From contig CAWDAN010000005.1 in NCBI GenBank assembly GCA_963800335.1, positions 62,001-126,000 of the forward strand: a stretch of 64,000 nt of DNA. Reading direction: 5' to 3'. Positions 1-8,063 of this stretch are shown piece by piece. The notes beneath the pieces were generated by a model that ran no database searches, was not told the origin of the DNA, and was given only the letters and a program-made list of their open reading frames with translations. The first letter of the stretch is position 1, and each line of letters opens with the position of its first letter. Both the position numbers and the translations under genes were made by a program. The DNA is from Flavisphingopyxis sp963800335. GTDB lineage: Bacteria > Pseudomonadota > Alphaproteobacteria > Sphingomonadales > Sphingomonadaceae.

Positions 1-76
1 TCTCTGTGGAAAAGCTGGTCCAGCGCTCCCAGCCCGACCGGGTCGCGGCTGGCGCTTCGCTGTTCGGGGCGTTCAT
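1..76 (-). CDS. N-terminal fragment of an unidentified protein, possibly the stress-response sensor kinase
   Basis: An ATG at 76-74 on the minus strand opens a reading frame (begins MNAPNSEAPAATRSGWERW) that runs off the left edge after 25 codons. A GGAG ribosome-binding site lies about 8 bases upstream, and the nepR stop is only 41 bases before it, so the two probably share a transcript. In sphingomonads a membrane sensor histidine kinase of the PhyP/PakF type often sits here; that is inference from position only, because the fragment holds no domain. A competing plus-strand frame ending at 134 exists but looks less likely. Confidence 0.35.
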   Translation of the reverse strand, partial: MNAPNSEAPAATRSGWERWTSFSTE

Positions 77-117
77 GACGATCTCCGCCGGCGTCCTGTC
101 CGGCTCAAGGACATGGA

Positions 118-324
118 TTAACCGAGCTTCTTGAGCAGCTCGAGCATCTCGTCGGGAACGTCTTCGGCAATGGTTTGCTGATAGGCCTGACGCAACGAAT
201 GCGCGAGCGAGTCCTTCGCTCCCCCATTGTCGCTCTTGCCCCGCTGTCGGTTGCCCGGTGAATCTTTCTTACGATCGTGTCCCATGCCCGACTTTTGCGT
301 TCCCCCGCGCTTTTCAGATGTCAT
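118..324 (-). CDS. nepR: Anti-sigma factor NepR
   Basis: NepR binds and silences the extracytoplasmic sigma factor EcfG in the cytoplasm; phosphorylated PhyR pulls it away by mimicking the sigma factor. The protein is 68 residues: a basic, Gly/Ser/Lys-rich disordered start (1-40) followed by the conserved NepR segment around 44-68, with SLRQAYQQ, the ExxP turn (EDVP) and the closing helix ending LLKKLG. I chose the start at 324 because the frame upstream of it lacks family character, although an ATG at 351 is possible. It is transcribed away from phyR, and a good EcfG-type promoter lies 80-105 bases upstream, consistent with the usual autoregulation of this module. Confidence 0.88.
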   Translation of the reverse strand: MTSEKRGGTQKSGMGHDRKKDSPGNRQRGKSDNGGAKDSLAHSLRQAYQQTIAEDVPDEMLELLKKLG

Positions 325-402
325 TATGCGTCCAGAATCTTTGCAAAACATAGCCTCATTGCGCGGCGATAATCCAGATCAATATTTTTGCTTAGAGTTC
401 GG

Positions 403-428
403 AAACCAAATGGCGCCTCGTTTGTTCC
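403..428 (-). promoter_or_regulatory. EcfG-type (general stress) promoter upstream of nepR
   Basis: On the minus strand GGAAC at 428-424 is followed by 16 bases and then GGTTT at 407-403. This fits the alphaproteobacterial EcfG consensus (GGAAC, 16-17 bases, cGTT). It faces nepR, whose start is about 80 bases downstream. EcfG modules are normally self-activating, which supports the assignment; no transcript evidence is available. Confidence 0.6.
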
Positions 429-551
429 ATAAATTCGCCCTCGATCCTTATCGGGTAGGAAATCGCGACGAACCGCTATTCAAAGGCGCGTCGCGGGGCT
501 AGGGTTGACCGAAATATTTGCAGGTCTCGAATTGGGGAGAATAAGATCACT

Positions 552-1352
552 ATGTCACTCGGACAGCAGCTCGCGCCGCACCTTCCATTCCTACGACGCT
601 ATGCGCGTGCTCTTACCGGCAGCCAGAGCCACGGCGACAATTTCGTTCGTGCGACGCTCGAGGCCGTGGTCGCCGCGCCCGATGAATTCCCGCGCGACGT
701 CGAGCCTCGGCTCGGCCTCTACAAGACTTTCCAGGCGATCTGGCAATCGACCAGCGACGATCGCGACAACGATGGCGCCGGCGACGTCGGCAGCAGCTCG
801 GAAACGATCGCGCAAAGCCGCATGGCGCGCCTGACGCCGGTCAGCCGCCAGGCATTGCTGCTGACCGCGATGGAAGGCTTTTCGAACGAAGATGCCGGCT
901 ATCTGATCGGCGAAAGCCCCGCACGGGTCGACGAACTGATCGACGAAGCGCTCAACGAGATCGAGCGGCAGACCCGCGCCACCGTCCTCATCATCGAGGA
1001 CGAACCGATGATCGCGATGGACCTCGAAACGATCGTCCGCGATCTCGGCCACGACGTCACGGGCATTGCCGTTACGCGCGACGAAGCGGTTGCACAGGCG
1101 CGCGAAACGCCTCCCGGCCTCGTCCTTGCCGACATCCAGCTCGCCGACGACAGTTCGGGCATCGACGCGGTCGGCGACATATTGTCGGAAATCACTGTGC
1201 CGGTGATCTTCATCACTGCGTTCCCCGAACGCCTGCTGACCGGACAGCGGCCCGAGCCGACCTTCCTGATTACCAAGCCGTTCCAGCGCGCAACGGTCAA
1301 GGCAGCGATTTCGCAAGCGCTGTTCTTCGATCGCTCGACGCTGCCCGAGTGA
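552..1352 (+). CDS. phyR: PhyR, anti-anti-sigma response regulator of the general stress response
   Basis: PhyR is the cytoplasmic switch of the alphaproteobacterial general stress response: when phosphorylated, its sigma-like domain captures NepR and frees EcfG. The 266-residue protein has the expected order, an ECF-sigma-like region (about 1-135) and a C-terminal receiver domain (about 143-258). In the receiver I see the acidic pair at EDE (149-151), the phospho-acceptor Asp194 in LADIQL, the ITAFPERLLTG stretch typical of PhyR, and Lys242 in TKPF. It is divergent from nepR. The sigma-like half should not bind promoters itself. Confidence 0.93.
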   Translation: MSLGQQLAPHLPFLRRYARALTGSQSHGDNFVRATLEAVVAAPDEFPRDVEPRLGLYKTFQAIWQSTSDDRDNDGAGDVGSSSETIAQSRMARLTPVSRQALLLTAMEGFSNEDAGYLIGESPARVDELIDEALNEIERQTRATVLIIEDEPMIAMDLETIVRDLGHDVTGIAVTRDEAVAQARETPPGLVLADIQLADDSSGIDAVGDILSEITVPVIFITAFPERLLTGQRPEPTFLITKPFQRATVKAAISQALFFDRSTLPE

Positions 1353-1397
1353 TTGCAGCACCGGCCCCTTCCCATATCCCACGGAGCTCACGTCCCC

Positions 1398-1529
1398 ATG
1401 GATCCTGAAGTCAACAAAGACGCCAACGACGCCCGCGCCGGCAATACGCCGCACATCGTGCGGTATGTCCTCGCCATTTCGACGCTGTTGGCAGTGCTCG
1501 TCCTCGGCGCGCTCGTGCTGCTTCGCTAA
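1398..1529 (+). CDS. 43-residue single-span membrane protein between phyR and ecfG
   Basis: A short frame starting ATG at 1398 encodes 43 residues. The first 18 are polar and charged (MDPEVNKDANDARAGN), and residues about 19-42 form one hydrophobic helix (YVLAISTLLAVLVLGALVLL) before the stop. It lies 45 bases after phyR and about 100 bases before ecfG on the same strand, so it is probably co-transcribed with the stress cassette. I do not recognise a family; its small size, clean transmembrane segment and codon composition like its neighbours make it a likely real gene. It might tether or tune the stress module at the membrane, which is speculation. Confidence 0.6.
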   Translation: MDPEVNKDANDARAGNTPHIVRYVLAISTLLAVLVLGALVLLR

Positions 1530-1578
1530 TCTGATCGGCACCAAGATTTTCACACTGCACTTCAATTTGATCGCGCAA

Positions 1579-1589
1579 ACACTAAGTGT
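1579..1589. promoter_or_regulatory. Perfect short palindrome upstream of ecfG
   Basis: ACACT-A-AGTGT at 1579-1589 is a perfect inverted repeat, flanked by AAAC and GTTT that extend the dyad loosely. It lies about 45 bases before the ecfG start. It could be an operator; no regulator is implied by the sequence and no T-run follows, so it is not a terminator. Confidence 0.25.
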
Positions 1590-1631
1590 GTTTCACGTGC
1601 CCGGCGATTCCGTCGGAGCGCGCAGTGGGGG

Positions 1632-2288
1632 TTGCCGGTGAGCGACGAGAAATCCGGCGTTAGCGACGCCAGCGAAACGGACGATAAGAAGCCCGTCGAA
1701 GACGTCTTCGAGACGCTCTCCGACGAGGATTTTCGCGTCGAGCTGGGCAGCGTCATTCCACATCTGCGCGCGTTCGGCCGTTCGCTGTCGGGCAATCGCG
1801 ATACCGCCGACGACCTCGTCCAGGAGACGTTGCTCAAGGCGTGGGCGGCGCGGCGACGCTTTCGCGCGGGCACCAATATGCGCGCGTGGACCTTCATCAT
1901 CCTGCGGAACCTGTTCCTGTCACAAATGCGCCGCTCGCGCTTCAAAGGCGAATGGGACGACCTGGTCGCTGAAAAGACGCTCGCAGCGCCCGCCTCGCAG
2001 GACCGGCACGTCGATCTGTCGGACATGCACCGCGCTCTCCAGATACTCCCCCAGGCCCAGCGCGAAGCGCTGATCCTTGTCGGAGCGGGTGGTTTTGCGT
2101 ATGAAGAAGCCGCCGAAATCTGCGGCGTTGCTGTCGGTACGATCAAGAGCCGCGTGGCCCGTGGACGCACTGCGCTCGAAGACCTGATGCAGTCGGGCAA
2201 GCTCCCGGCCAGGTCGACGAGCGAGACCAACGCCGAAACAGCGCTCACCCAGATTCTTGAGGAAGTCGACAACCTCAGCCGCAATTAG
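1632..2288 (+). CDS. ecfG: RNA polymerase sigma factor EcfG (general stress sigma factor)
   Basis: This is the ECF sigma factor that directs RNA polymerase to general-stress promoters and is held inactive by NepR. The protein is 218 residues from a TTG at 1632, or 216 from the GTG at 1638, which is my preference. After an acidic N-terminus, sigma region 2 lies at about 45-105 (GNRDTADDLVQETLLKAW, then MRAWTFIILRNLFLSQMRR) and region 4 at about 135-185 (LPQAQREALILV, then a helix-turn-helix ending GTIKSRVARGR). The association with phyR and nepR makes the EcfG assignment firm. The C-terminal tail of about 30 residues is variable in the family. Confidence 0.93.
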   Translation: MPVSDEKSGVSDASETDDKKPVEDVFETLSDEDFRVELGSVIPHLRAFGRSLSGNRDTADDLVQETLLKAWAARRRFRAGTNMRAWTFIILRNLFLSQMRRSRFKGEWDDLVAEKTLAAPASQDRHVDLSDMHRALQILPQAQREALILVGAGGFAYEEAAEICGVAVGTIKSRVARGRTALEDLMQSGKLPARSTSETNAETALTQILEEVDNLSRN

Positions 2289-2317
2289 GCGACGCCGACA
2301 GGCGGCGTTGCGCGCCG

Positions 2318-2503
2318 CTAAGCGTTAATCCGCTTGAGCCGTTCGACCAGGTCGCCAAGATCGCTGGGCATGTCGCCCAGGCTACCGAACGATTTCTTGA
2401 GCGCGCGCGATACGCCGTCGGCACGCGACGGGAGGGTCACATAGCGCGGCACCCGTATCGGATGGTCTGTGCGCTTGTCGCTCGAAGGGTTCGGGGCAGT
2501 CAT
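2318..2503 (-). CDS. Small NepR-like protein (candidate second anti-sigma factor)
   Basis: This 61-residue protein is convergent with ecfG and ends 30 bases after it. Its last 28 residues (RALKKSFGSLGDMPSD, then LGDLVERLKRINA) resemble the NepR core: Leu-basic-x-x-aromatic, a conserved Pro after an acidic residue, and a closing helix with two Leu-rich turns at the same spacing from the Pro. Compared with the true nepR at 118-324 it is two residues shorter between the first helix and the Pro. Other sphingomonads are known to carry a NepR2, so a second anti-sigma is reasonable, but this rests on visual alignment only. The start at 2503 was preferred over an ATG at 2518. Confidence 0.5.
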   Translation of the reverse strand: MTAPNPSSDKRTDHPIRVPRYVTLPSRADGVSRALKKSFGSLGDMPSDLGDLVERLKRINA

Positions 2504-2643
2504 ACCAGTACAACGCATTTTCGCCCCGCAGGTTGCCTTAGATTAACCGAATTTCCGATCGTCGTTGCATCGTTTGGCACAATTCCGGCGATTCGCACAT
2601 CAACGAATTGTGCCACGAACGATCGCGGCCTAGGACCGGAGGC

Positions 2644-5337
2644 ATGACTTCGTCGCGCCACACCGTCCTCGACCGCGCGCGTCGCCTTGCACCGTTTCTC
2701 GAAACGCTCGTCGCGAACCACCCTGAGGATGTCGCACGTTTCCTTGCCAACGGTGCGCCCGCAGCGCTGGCCGCGCTCGAACTGAACGACTCTAACGGAC
2801 CGATCGCCGAACGCCTGCGCCGCCATCGCCAACGGCTCGCGCTCATTGTCGCGCTGGGCGATCTCGCGGGCGAACTGTCGCTGTCGACAGTAACTCGTGC
2901 GCTCAGTGATTTCGCTGATTCCGCGCTCGATCGCGCGATTGCCGCCGCAGTCAAACGACTGTGTCCCGGAGCGCCGGTCGAGGGCTTCGGGGTCCTCGCG
3001 CTCGGCAAGCTGGGCAGTCGCGAACTCAATTATTCGTCCGACATCGACCTGATCCTGCTCTACGATCCCGATACCGTCCCGCGCCGCGCGCGCGACGAGC
3101 CGGCGCAGGCGGCGTTGCGCATCGCCCGCGACATGGTCGAGACGCTCGCCGCTCGGACCGACCTCGGCCGCGTATTTCGCATCGATCTAAGGCTGCGTCC
3201 GACGCCCGAGGTCACACCAATCGCGCTCGGTTTCGATGCCGCGCTGTCACATTACGAAACGCATGCGCTGGCGTGGGAACGTGCCGCGTTCATTCGCGCG
3301 CGTGCTGCGGCAGGCGATCGGGCGCTGGGCGAGCGGTTCCTTGCCGCCCTGTCGCCGTTCGTCTGGCGGCGCGCGCTGGATTTCGGGCAGGTGCGCGAGA
3401 TCGGCCGGATCAGCGAGCGGATCCGCGACCATTACGACACGGGCCACCGTTTCGGCGCGGGCTATGATCTCAAGCGCGGGCGCGGCGGCATTCGCGAGGC
3501 CGAGTTTTTCGCTCAGACGCACCAGCTGGTCCATGGCGGGCGCGATCCCACGCTGAGGCAGGCGGCAACGCGACCCGCGCTCACCGCGCTGGCCGAAGCG
3601 GGGATCATCGCCCCCGAGGCCGCCACCACGCTGAGCGAAGGCTATACGCTGCTGCGGACGATCGAGCACCGGTTGCAGATGATCGACGACCGCCAGACGC
3701 ACAGCCTGCCAGACGATCCCGAACGGCTCGATGCAGTCGCCCGGCTGCATGGCCTCGACGACGGCGCGACCCTGCTCGCGTTGCTCACCCCCACGGTCGA
3801 GGCAATCGGTGGATTGTTCGATACGCTGATCGAGACGGACGACCGTCCCCGCCTGCCACGATCCGCCGACGGGCTGATCGAACGCCTCGCCAACGCCGGC
3901 TTTGGCGATGCGGAACGTGCCGGCCGCATCATCGAGGCATGGCGCGCGCGGCGCTATCCTTCGCTGCGCAGTGCTGCAGCGCAACAGGCGCTCGAGGACA
4001 TGCTTGCGGAGATCATTGACCGGCTAGCCGCCGCGAGCGACCCCGATGCCGCATTGCTGCGGCTCGACGCGATCCTCGCCCGGCTGCCGAGCTCGCTCAA
4101 CCTGTTCCACCTGCTCGAAGCGCGTCCCAGGCTGCTCGACCTGCTCTCGGACATCCTGGCGCACGCGCCAACGCTGGCCCAGGATCTCGGCGAACGCAGC
4201 GATCTGCTCGACGGGCTGATCGATCCGGGTTCGGCGAGTAACCGGCTCGATCGCGACGAGCTGGCTGGTCGACTCGACCAGGCGGGCGCCGCCGGCGATT
4301 ACGAACTCGCGCTCGACCGCGTCCGCGCGATCGTGGGCGAATACCGCTTCGCGACCGGCGCGGGCATCATCGCCGGCAACGACCCGCTCGACGCGATGCG
4401 CGATTATGCCACGATCGCCGAGGCGGCAACGAAGACGCTGGCAAAACGGGCAGCGGAAGAGTTTGCCGAGGTTCACGGCCAGGTGCCGGGCAGCGAGCTG
4501 GTCATCCTCGCGCTCGGCCGCTTCGGCGGCGGCGCGCTGACGCATGCCAGCGATCTCGACGTCGTGTTCCTGTTCACCGGCGAATTCGGCCGCGAATCAG
4601 ACGGTCGCCGCCCCCTCGGCGCGACGCGTTATTATAACCGCCTCGCCCAGCGCGTGATTGGCGCTCTGTCGGTCCCGACCGCAACCGGCGGCTTATATGA
4701 CGTCGACACCCGCTTGCGCCCGTCCGGAGTACAGGGGCCGCTGTGCGTTTCGGTCGACAGTTTTCTCGAATATCAGCGCGGGGCGGCGTGGACCTGGGAG
4801 CACATGGCGCTCACCCGCGCACGTACCGTTTTCGGCTCGGACGAGGCGCGGACGCTGGTCGACAATGGCGTGCGCGCCATCCTGCTCGAGCCGCGCGATT
4901 GCGCGCAGTTGATCTCCGACGCAGTCACGATGCGGCGCGATATCGCGCACAACAAGCCCCCCAAGGGACCATTCGATGCCAAGTTGATCGCCGGCGGGCT
5001 GATCGATTTTGAGTTCGCCCTCCATTGTACGCAGTTGCGCACGGGCGTCGGCCTCGATCCCGACCTGCGTCGGGCGCTGGCCAGCCTGATCGCCGCGGGC
5101 GAGGCACCATCCACCATCGCCGAGGCGCATGATCTGCTCACCCGCCTGCTGGTCACGCTCAGGCTCGTCGCGCCATCGCTCGCCGAACCCGCCCCGACCA
5201 GCCACGCGCTTATAGCGCGGGCGTGCGGTCACGCCGACTGGCCGGCATTGCTTGCCGCCTATGCCGATGCACGGCACAAGGTCGGCGACTGGTGGGCCTC
5301 GGTCGGCGGGACCGACGCCATCGCGCAAGGAGACTGA
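2644..5337 (+). CDS. glnE: Bifunctional glutamine synthetase adenylyltransferase/deadenylase
   Basis: GlnE adds AMP to glutamine synthetase when nitrogen is plentiful and removes it when nitrogen is scarce, under control of PII. The 897-residue protein is close to the usual 940. It carries two nucleotidyltransferase cores: the N-terminal one with LGKLGSRELNYSSDIDL (about residues 130-146) and the C-terminal one with LGRFGGGALTHASDLDV (about 620-640). Both keep the paired Asp residues needed for metal and nucleotide binding, so both activities should be intact. I chose the ATG at 2644, which follows a CCGGAGG site, over an in-frame one at 2608. bcp follows after two bases. Confidence 0.95.
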   Translation: MTSSRHTVLDRARRLAPFLETLVANHPEDVARFLANGAPAALAALELNDSNGPIAERLRRHRQRLALIVALGDLAGELSLSTVTRALSDFADSALDRAIAAAVKRLCPGAPVEGFGVLALGKLGSRELNYSSDIDLILLYDPDTVPRRARDEPAQAALRIARDMVETLAARTDLGRVFRIDLRLRPTPEVTPIALGFDAALSHYETHALAWERAAFIRARAAAGDRALGERFLAALSPFVWRRALDFGQVREIGRISERIRDHYDTGHRFGAGYDLKRGRGGIREAEFFAQTHQLVHGGRDPTLRQAATRPALTALAEAGIIAPEAATTLSEGYTLLRTIEHRLQMIDDRQTHSLPDDPERLDAVARLHGLDDGATLLALLTPTVEAIGGLFDTLIETDDRPRLPRSADGLIERLANAGFGDAERAGRIIEAWRARRYPSLRSAAAQQALEDMLAEIIDRLAAASDPDAALLRLDAILARLPSSLNLFHLLEARPRLLDLLSDILAHAPTLAQDLGERSDLLDGLIDPGSASNRLDRDELAGRLDQAGAAGDYELALDRVRAIVGEYRFATGAGIIAGNDPLDAMRDYATIAEAATKTLAKRAAEEFAEVHGQVPGSELVILALGRFGGGALTHASDLDVVFLFTGEFGRESDGRRPLGATRYYNRLAQRVIGALSVPTATGGLYDVDTRLRPSGVQGPLCVSVDSFLEYQRGAAWTWEHMALTRARTVFGSDEARTLVDNGVRAILLEPRDCAQLISDAVTMRRDIAHNKPPKGPFDAKLIAGGLIDFEFALHCTQLRTGVGLDPDLRRALASLIAAGEAPSTIAEAHDLLTRLLVTLRLVAPSLAEPAPTSHALIARACGHADWPALLAAYADARHKVGDWWASVGGTDAIAQGD

Positions 5338-5339
5338 TT

Positions 5340-5798
5340 ATGGATATCGGCGATCGGCTGCCCGAGCTCAGCCTCGAAGATCAGGCAGGCGAGAAGGTCG
5401 CGCTGAGCACGATCGGCAAAGGACCGCTGGTGGTCTATTTTTATCCCAAGGACGAAACGCCCGGTTGCACGACCGAGGCCAAGGACTTTACCGCGCTTGC
5501 TCCCGAGTTTTCCGCGGCGGGCGCGCGCGTCGTCGGAATATCGCGCGACAGCGTCGCCAAACACGCCAGGTTCACCGCCAAGCACGATCTGGGCTTGCGC
5601 CTGCTGTCCGACGAGGACGGCGCGGCGTGCGAAGCGTTCGGCACATGGGTCGAAAAATCGCTTTACGGGCGAAACTACATGGGAATCGAACGCGCGACGT
5701 TCCTGTTCGATGCCAAGGGAGTGCTCGTCCGCGTCTGGCGCAAGGTGCGCGTCAAGGGTCACGCTGCCGCCGTACTGGACGCCCTCAGGACGCTCTGA
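5340..5798 (+). CDS. bcp: Thioredoxin-dependent thiol peroxidase (BCP/PrxQ family)
   Basis: A 152-residue peroxiredoxin that reduces hydroperoxides in the cytoplasm. The signature FYPKDETPGCTTEAKDF near residues 35-52 supplies the peroxidatic Cys in the TPGCT context. The resolving Cys that many BCPs have five residues later is replaced here (Ala), so this is an atypical 2-Cys or a 1-Cys form; another Cys lies about 50 residues on at AACEAFG. The catalytic Arg region is present at GIERATFLFD. The start at 5340 is two bases after the glnE stop, suggesting translational coupling. Confidence 0.92.
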   Translation: MDIGDRLPELSLEDQAGEKVALSTIGKGPLVVYFYPKDETPGCTTEAKDFTALAPEFSAAGARVVGISRDSVAKHARFTAKHDLGLRLLSDEDGAACEAFGTWVEKSLYGRNYMGIERATFLFDAKGVLVRVWRKVRVKGHAAAVLDALRTL

Positions 5799-6087
5799 GC
5801 GGGACCGGGAATCGCATCGCCGGACCCGCGCAACCTTTACCTTTCGTTAGGAAAATCGCGGATTTTGGTCGTTTTAGAGCCAAAGGTTGCATCGATTTCA
5901 ACCGTTCAACGCAATCATCCTGCAACTGAACGCAAGAACGCGGCTCGAACAGTTGCCACATTAACATCTCCGCCGCACAACGATTGGCGAGCGGGGACGA
6001 AAATATTCGCCCATGGGAATTTCGAGGATGCCAAGCAGGACCTTTTGTGTCCTGCCGCGATTGGCGACAGACACATGGGGTTATCGA

Positions 6088-6793
6088 GTGAACGTTTTGA
6101 CTAAGAACATGTTCCGCGCCGTTGCACTTTTTTTCGCAGCGAGCCTGACCACCGTCCCGGCGCTGGCCGATGACGCGGCCAATGCTACCGAAGCATCGGA
6201 AACCGCGATGGCCGCATCGTTCACTGCCGCCGCCGCGCGTTTGAAGGATCAGGCACCCGACCAGCGCTTCTCGCAGCTGTTCAACGCATGGGAGCGGATG
6301 GACGGTCCGCAGGCCGCTTCGGCCAGCCATCGCCATCCCGTCGCGCAAGCCTGTCGATGCGATGCGTCTCAGCTCCAATTTCGGAACGCGTTCGGATCCC
6401 TTCAACGGCCGCGCCAAGGCGCACAAGGGAATCGACATTCCCGGTGCGATCGGCTCACCGATCTATGCCACCGCCGACGGCATCGTTGCGATGGCACAGT
6501 GGTTCGGCGGATACGGCAACTTCATCAAGCTGACCCACGGCAATTCGATCGAAACGCGCTACGGTCACATGTCGAAGCTCAACGTCCAGCCTGGCGAACG
6601 CGTCCGCAAGGGTCAGATCATCGGCTTCATGGGTTCGACTGGCCACTCGACCGGCAGCCACCTTCACTATGAAGTCCGCATCGACGGCACCGCGGTCAAC
6701 CCGATGTCGTTCGTCACCCCTGGTGAAGTGATGCTCGCATCGCTCGACACCGGCGCCGGCGGCCCGGGCACCGACGATCACGACGAAGATTGA
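6088..6793 (+). CDS. M23-family peptidoglycan endopeptidase, interrupted by one frameshift
   Basis: A secreted LytM-type metallopeptidase expected to cut cross-links in the cell wall. The GTG at 6088 opens a signal peptide (MFRAVALFFAASLTTVPALA) and a linker. The frame is then lost between about 6300 and 6328, and the catalytic domain continues one base over, resuming at AIPSRKPVDAMRLSSNFGTR. The M23 core is complete: the HKGIDIPG Zn motif, YGHMSKL, and HLHYEVR near the end. The acidic tail (DDHDED) closes it. The total of 706 bases equals a whole number of codons plus one, as expected for a single inserted base. Sequencing error is likelier than a true pseudogene. Confidence 0.8.
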
Positions 6794-6873
6794 TCGCGCC
6801 GGGACACCAGCTCCCCGCCTCCCAATTCCGACGATAGCTTGCCGCGACACCGCTGCGATCCTATCTTGATCGC

Positions 6874-7236
6874 ATGACAGCCACTCCCCAGATTTCCGAT
6901 CCTGCGCCTTCCGACTGCGTAACGCTGAGCGAGGCCGCGGCCGCACGCGTTGCCGCGATTGCCGCCAAACAGGGTCGTCCCGCGATGCTGCGCCTCTCGG
7001 TCGAGGGCGGCGGCTGTTCGGGTTTCACCTACAAGTTCGACCTCGCCGACACCCCCGAAGCCGATGACAGCGTCACGCATACCGGCGCGACGGGCCTGAT
7101 CGTCGATGCGATGAGCCTCGACCTGCTCAAGGGTTCGGTCGTCGATTTCGTCGAGAACCTGGGCGGCGCATCGTTCCAGGTGACCAATCCCAACGCCGCC
7201 GCCGGCTGCGGTTGTGGATCGAGCTTCTCGGTCTGA
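6874..7236 (+). CDS. HesB/IscA/ErpA-type iron-sulfur cluster carrier
   Basis: A-type carrier that receives Fe-S clusters from the assembly scaffold and hands them to target proteins. The 120-residue protein carries the three family cysteines: one in EGGGCSGFTY (about residue 50) and the pair near the C-terminus in GCGCGSSF, with the conserved NPNAAAGCGCG context. The N-terminus has about 15 extra residues (MTATPQISDPAPSD) before the domain starts at VTLSEAAAARV. IscA, ErpA and SufA cannot be told apart from the sequence alone, so no symbol is given. Confidence 0.9.
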   Translation: MTATPQISDPAPSDCVTLSEAAAARVAAIAAKQGRPAMLRLSVEGGGCSGFTYKFDLADTPEADDSVTHTGATGLIVDAMSLDLLKGSVVDFVENLGGASFQVTNPNAAAGCGCGSSFSV

Positions 7237-7287
7237 GTTGACGCTCGACGATTGATTAGCGGGAAGCCGCCGCCTAGGACTGCGGCC

Positions 7288-8063
7288 ATGCGGATCGCCA
7301 GCTTCAACATCAACGGGATCAAGGCGCGCCTGCCGCGGCTGATCGAATGGCTCGAGGAAACCCGGCCCGACATCGCCTGCCTGCAGGAGATCAAGACCGC
7401 CGACGAGGGCTTTCCCGAAAGCGCCTTCACCGACATCGGCTATCAGGCAATCTGGCATGGCCAGAAGGGCTTCAACGGCGTCGCGATCCTGGCGCGCGGC
7501 GACGACAAGCCGGTCGAGGTCCAGCGCGGCCTCGATGGCGAAGTCCGACGACGATCACAGCCGCTATATCGAGGCCGATGTCATGGGGCTGCGCGTCGCC
7601 TCGATCTATCTGCCCAACGGCAACCCCCAGCCGGGTCCCAAGTTCGATTACAAATTGCGCTGGATGGAGCGGTTGCGCACGCGGGCACGCGCGATCCTTG
7701 CCGAGGAAATCCCGGCGCTGCTGATCGGCGACTACAACGTCATCCCGCACGACGACGATACCTATTCAGTTCGCGGCAATGGCCGACGACGCGCTGATGC
7801 AGCCCGAATCGCGCGCCGCCTACAACCGCATGCTCGGCGACGGCTGGACCGACGCGCTGCGCACGCGCAATCCGGCGGGCGGCGTGTGGACCTATTGGGA
7901 TTACCAGGCGGGCGCCTGGCCGCGCGACGCGGGCTTTCGCATCGACCACATGCTGCTCAGCCCGCAGGCCGCCGACCGCATGACCGACGCGCGCGTCGAC
8001 AAGGAATATCGCGGTCGCGAAAAGGCGAGCGACCACGCACCGGTCTGGGTCGAACTGCGCTAA
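7288..8063 (+). CDS. xthA: Exodeoxyribonuclease III, interrupted by two frameshifts
   Basis: Class II AP endonuclease/3'-exonuclease of base excision repair. Read across three frames it is a complete protein of about 257 residues: start MRIASFNINGIKARL, catalytic CLQEIKT (Glu), IYLPNGNPQ, the IGDYNVIPHDDD active-site Asn/Asp, and the closing DHAPVWVEL with catalytic His. The breaks lie near 7543 (an extra G restores GESDDDHSRYIEA) and near 7774 (an extra G restores SVRAMADDAL). The span of 776 bases is two more than a codon multiple, matching two insertions. All catalytic residues survive, so I treat this as an intact gene with sequence errors. Confidence 0.85.

Noticed and set aside
3..134. 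Plus-strand partial frame ending at 134 (ASLFGAFMTISAG)
   Set aside because: It overlaps the end of nepR, matches no family I know, and a minus-strand start with a good ribosome-binding site at 76 competes for the same bases.
5848..5874. GGAAA ... CGTTTT as an EcfG promoter before the M23 peptidase
   Set aside because: The spacer is 15 bases, one short of the norm, and it lies over 200 bases from the start; support is too weak.
6088..6793. M23 gene as a true pseudogene
   Set aside because: All catalytic motifs are intact and one inserted base explains the break, the same pattern as in essential genes nearby.
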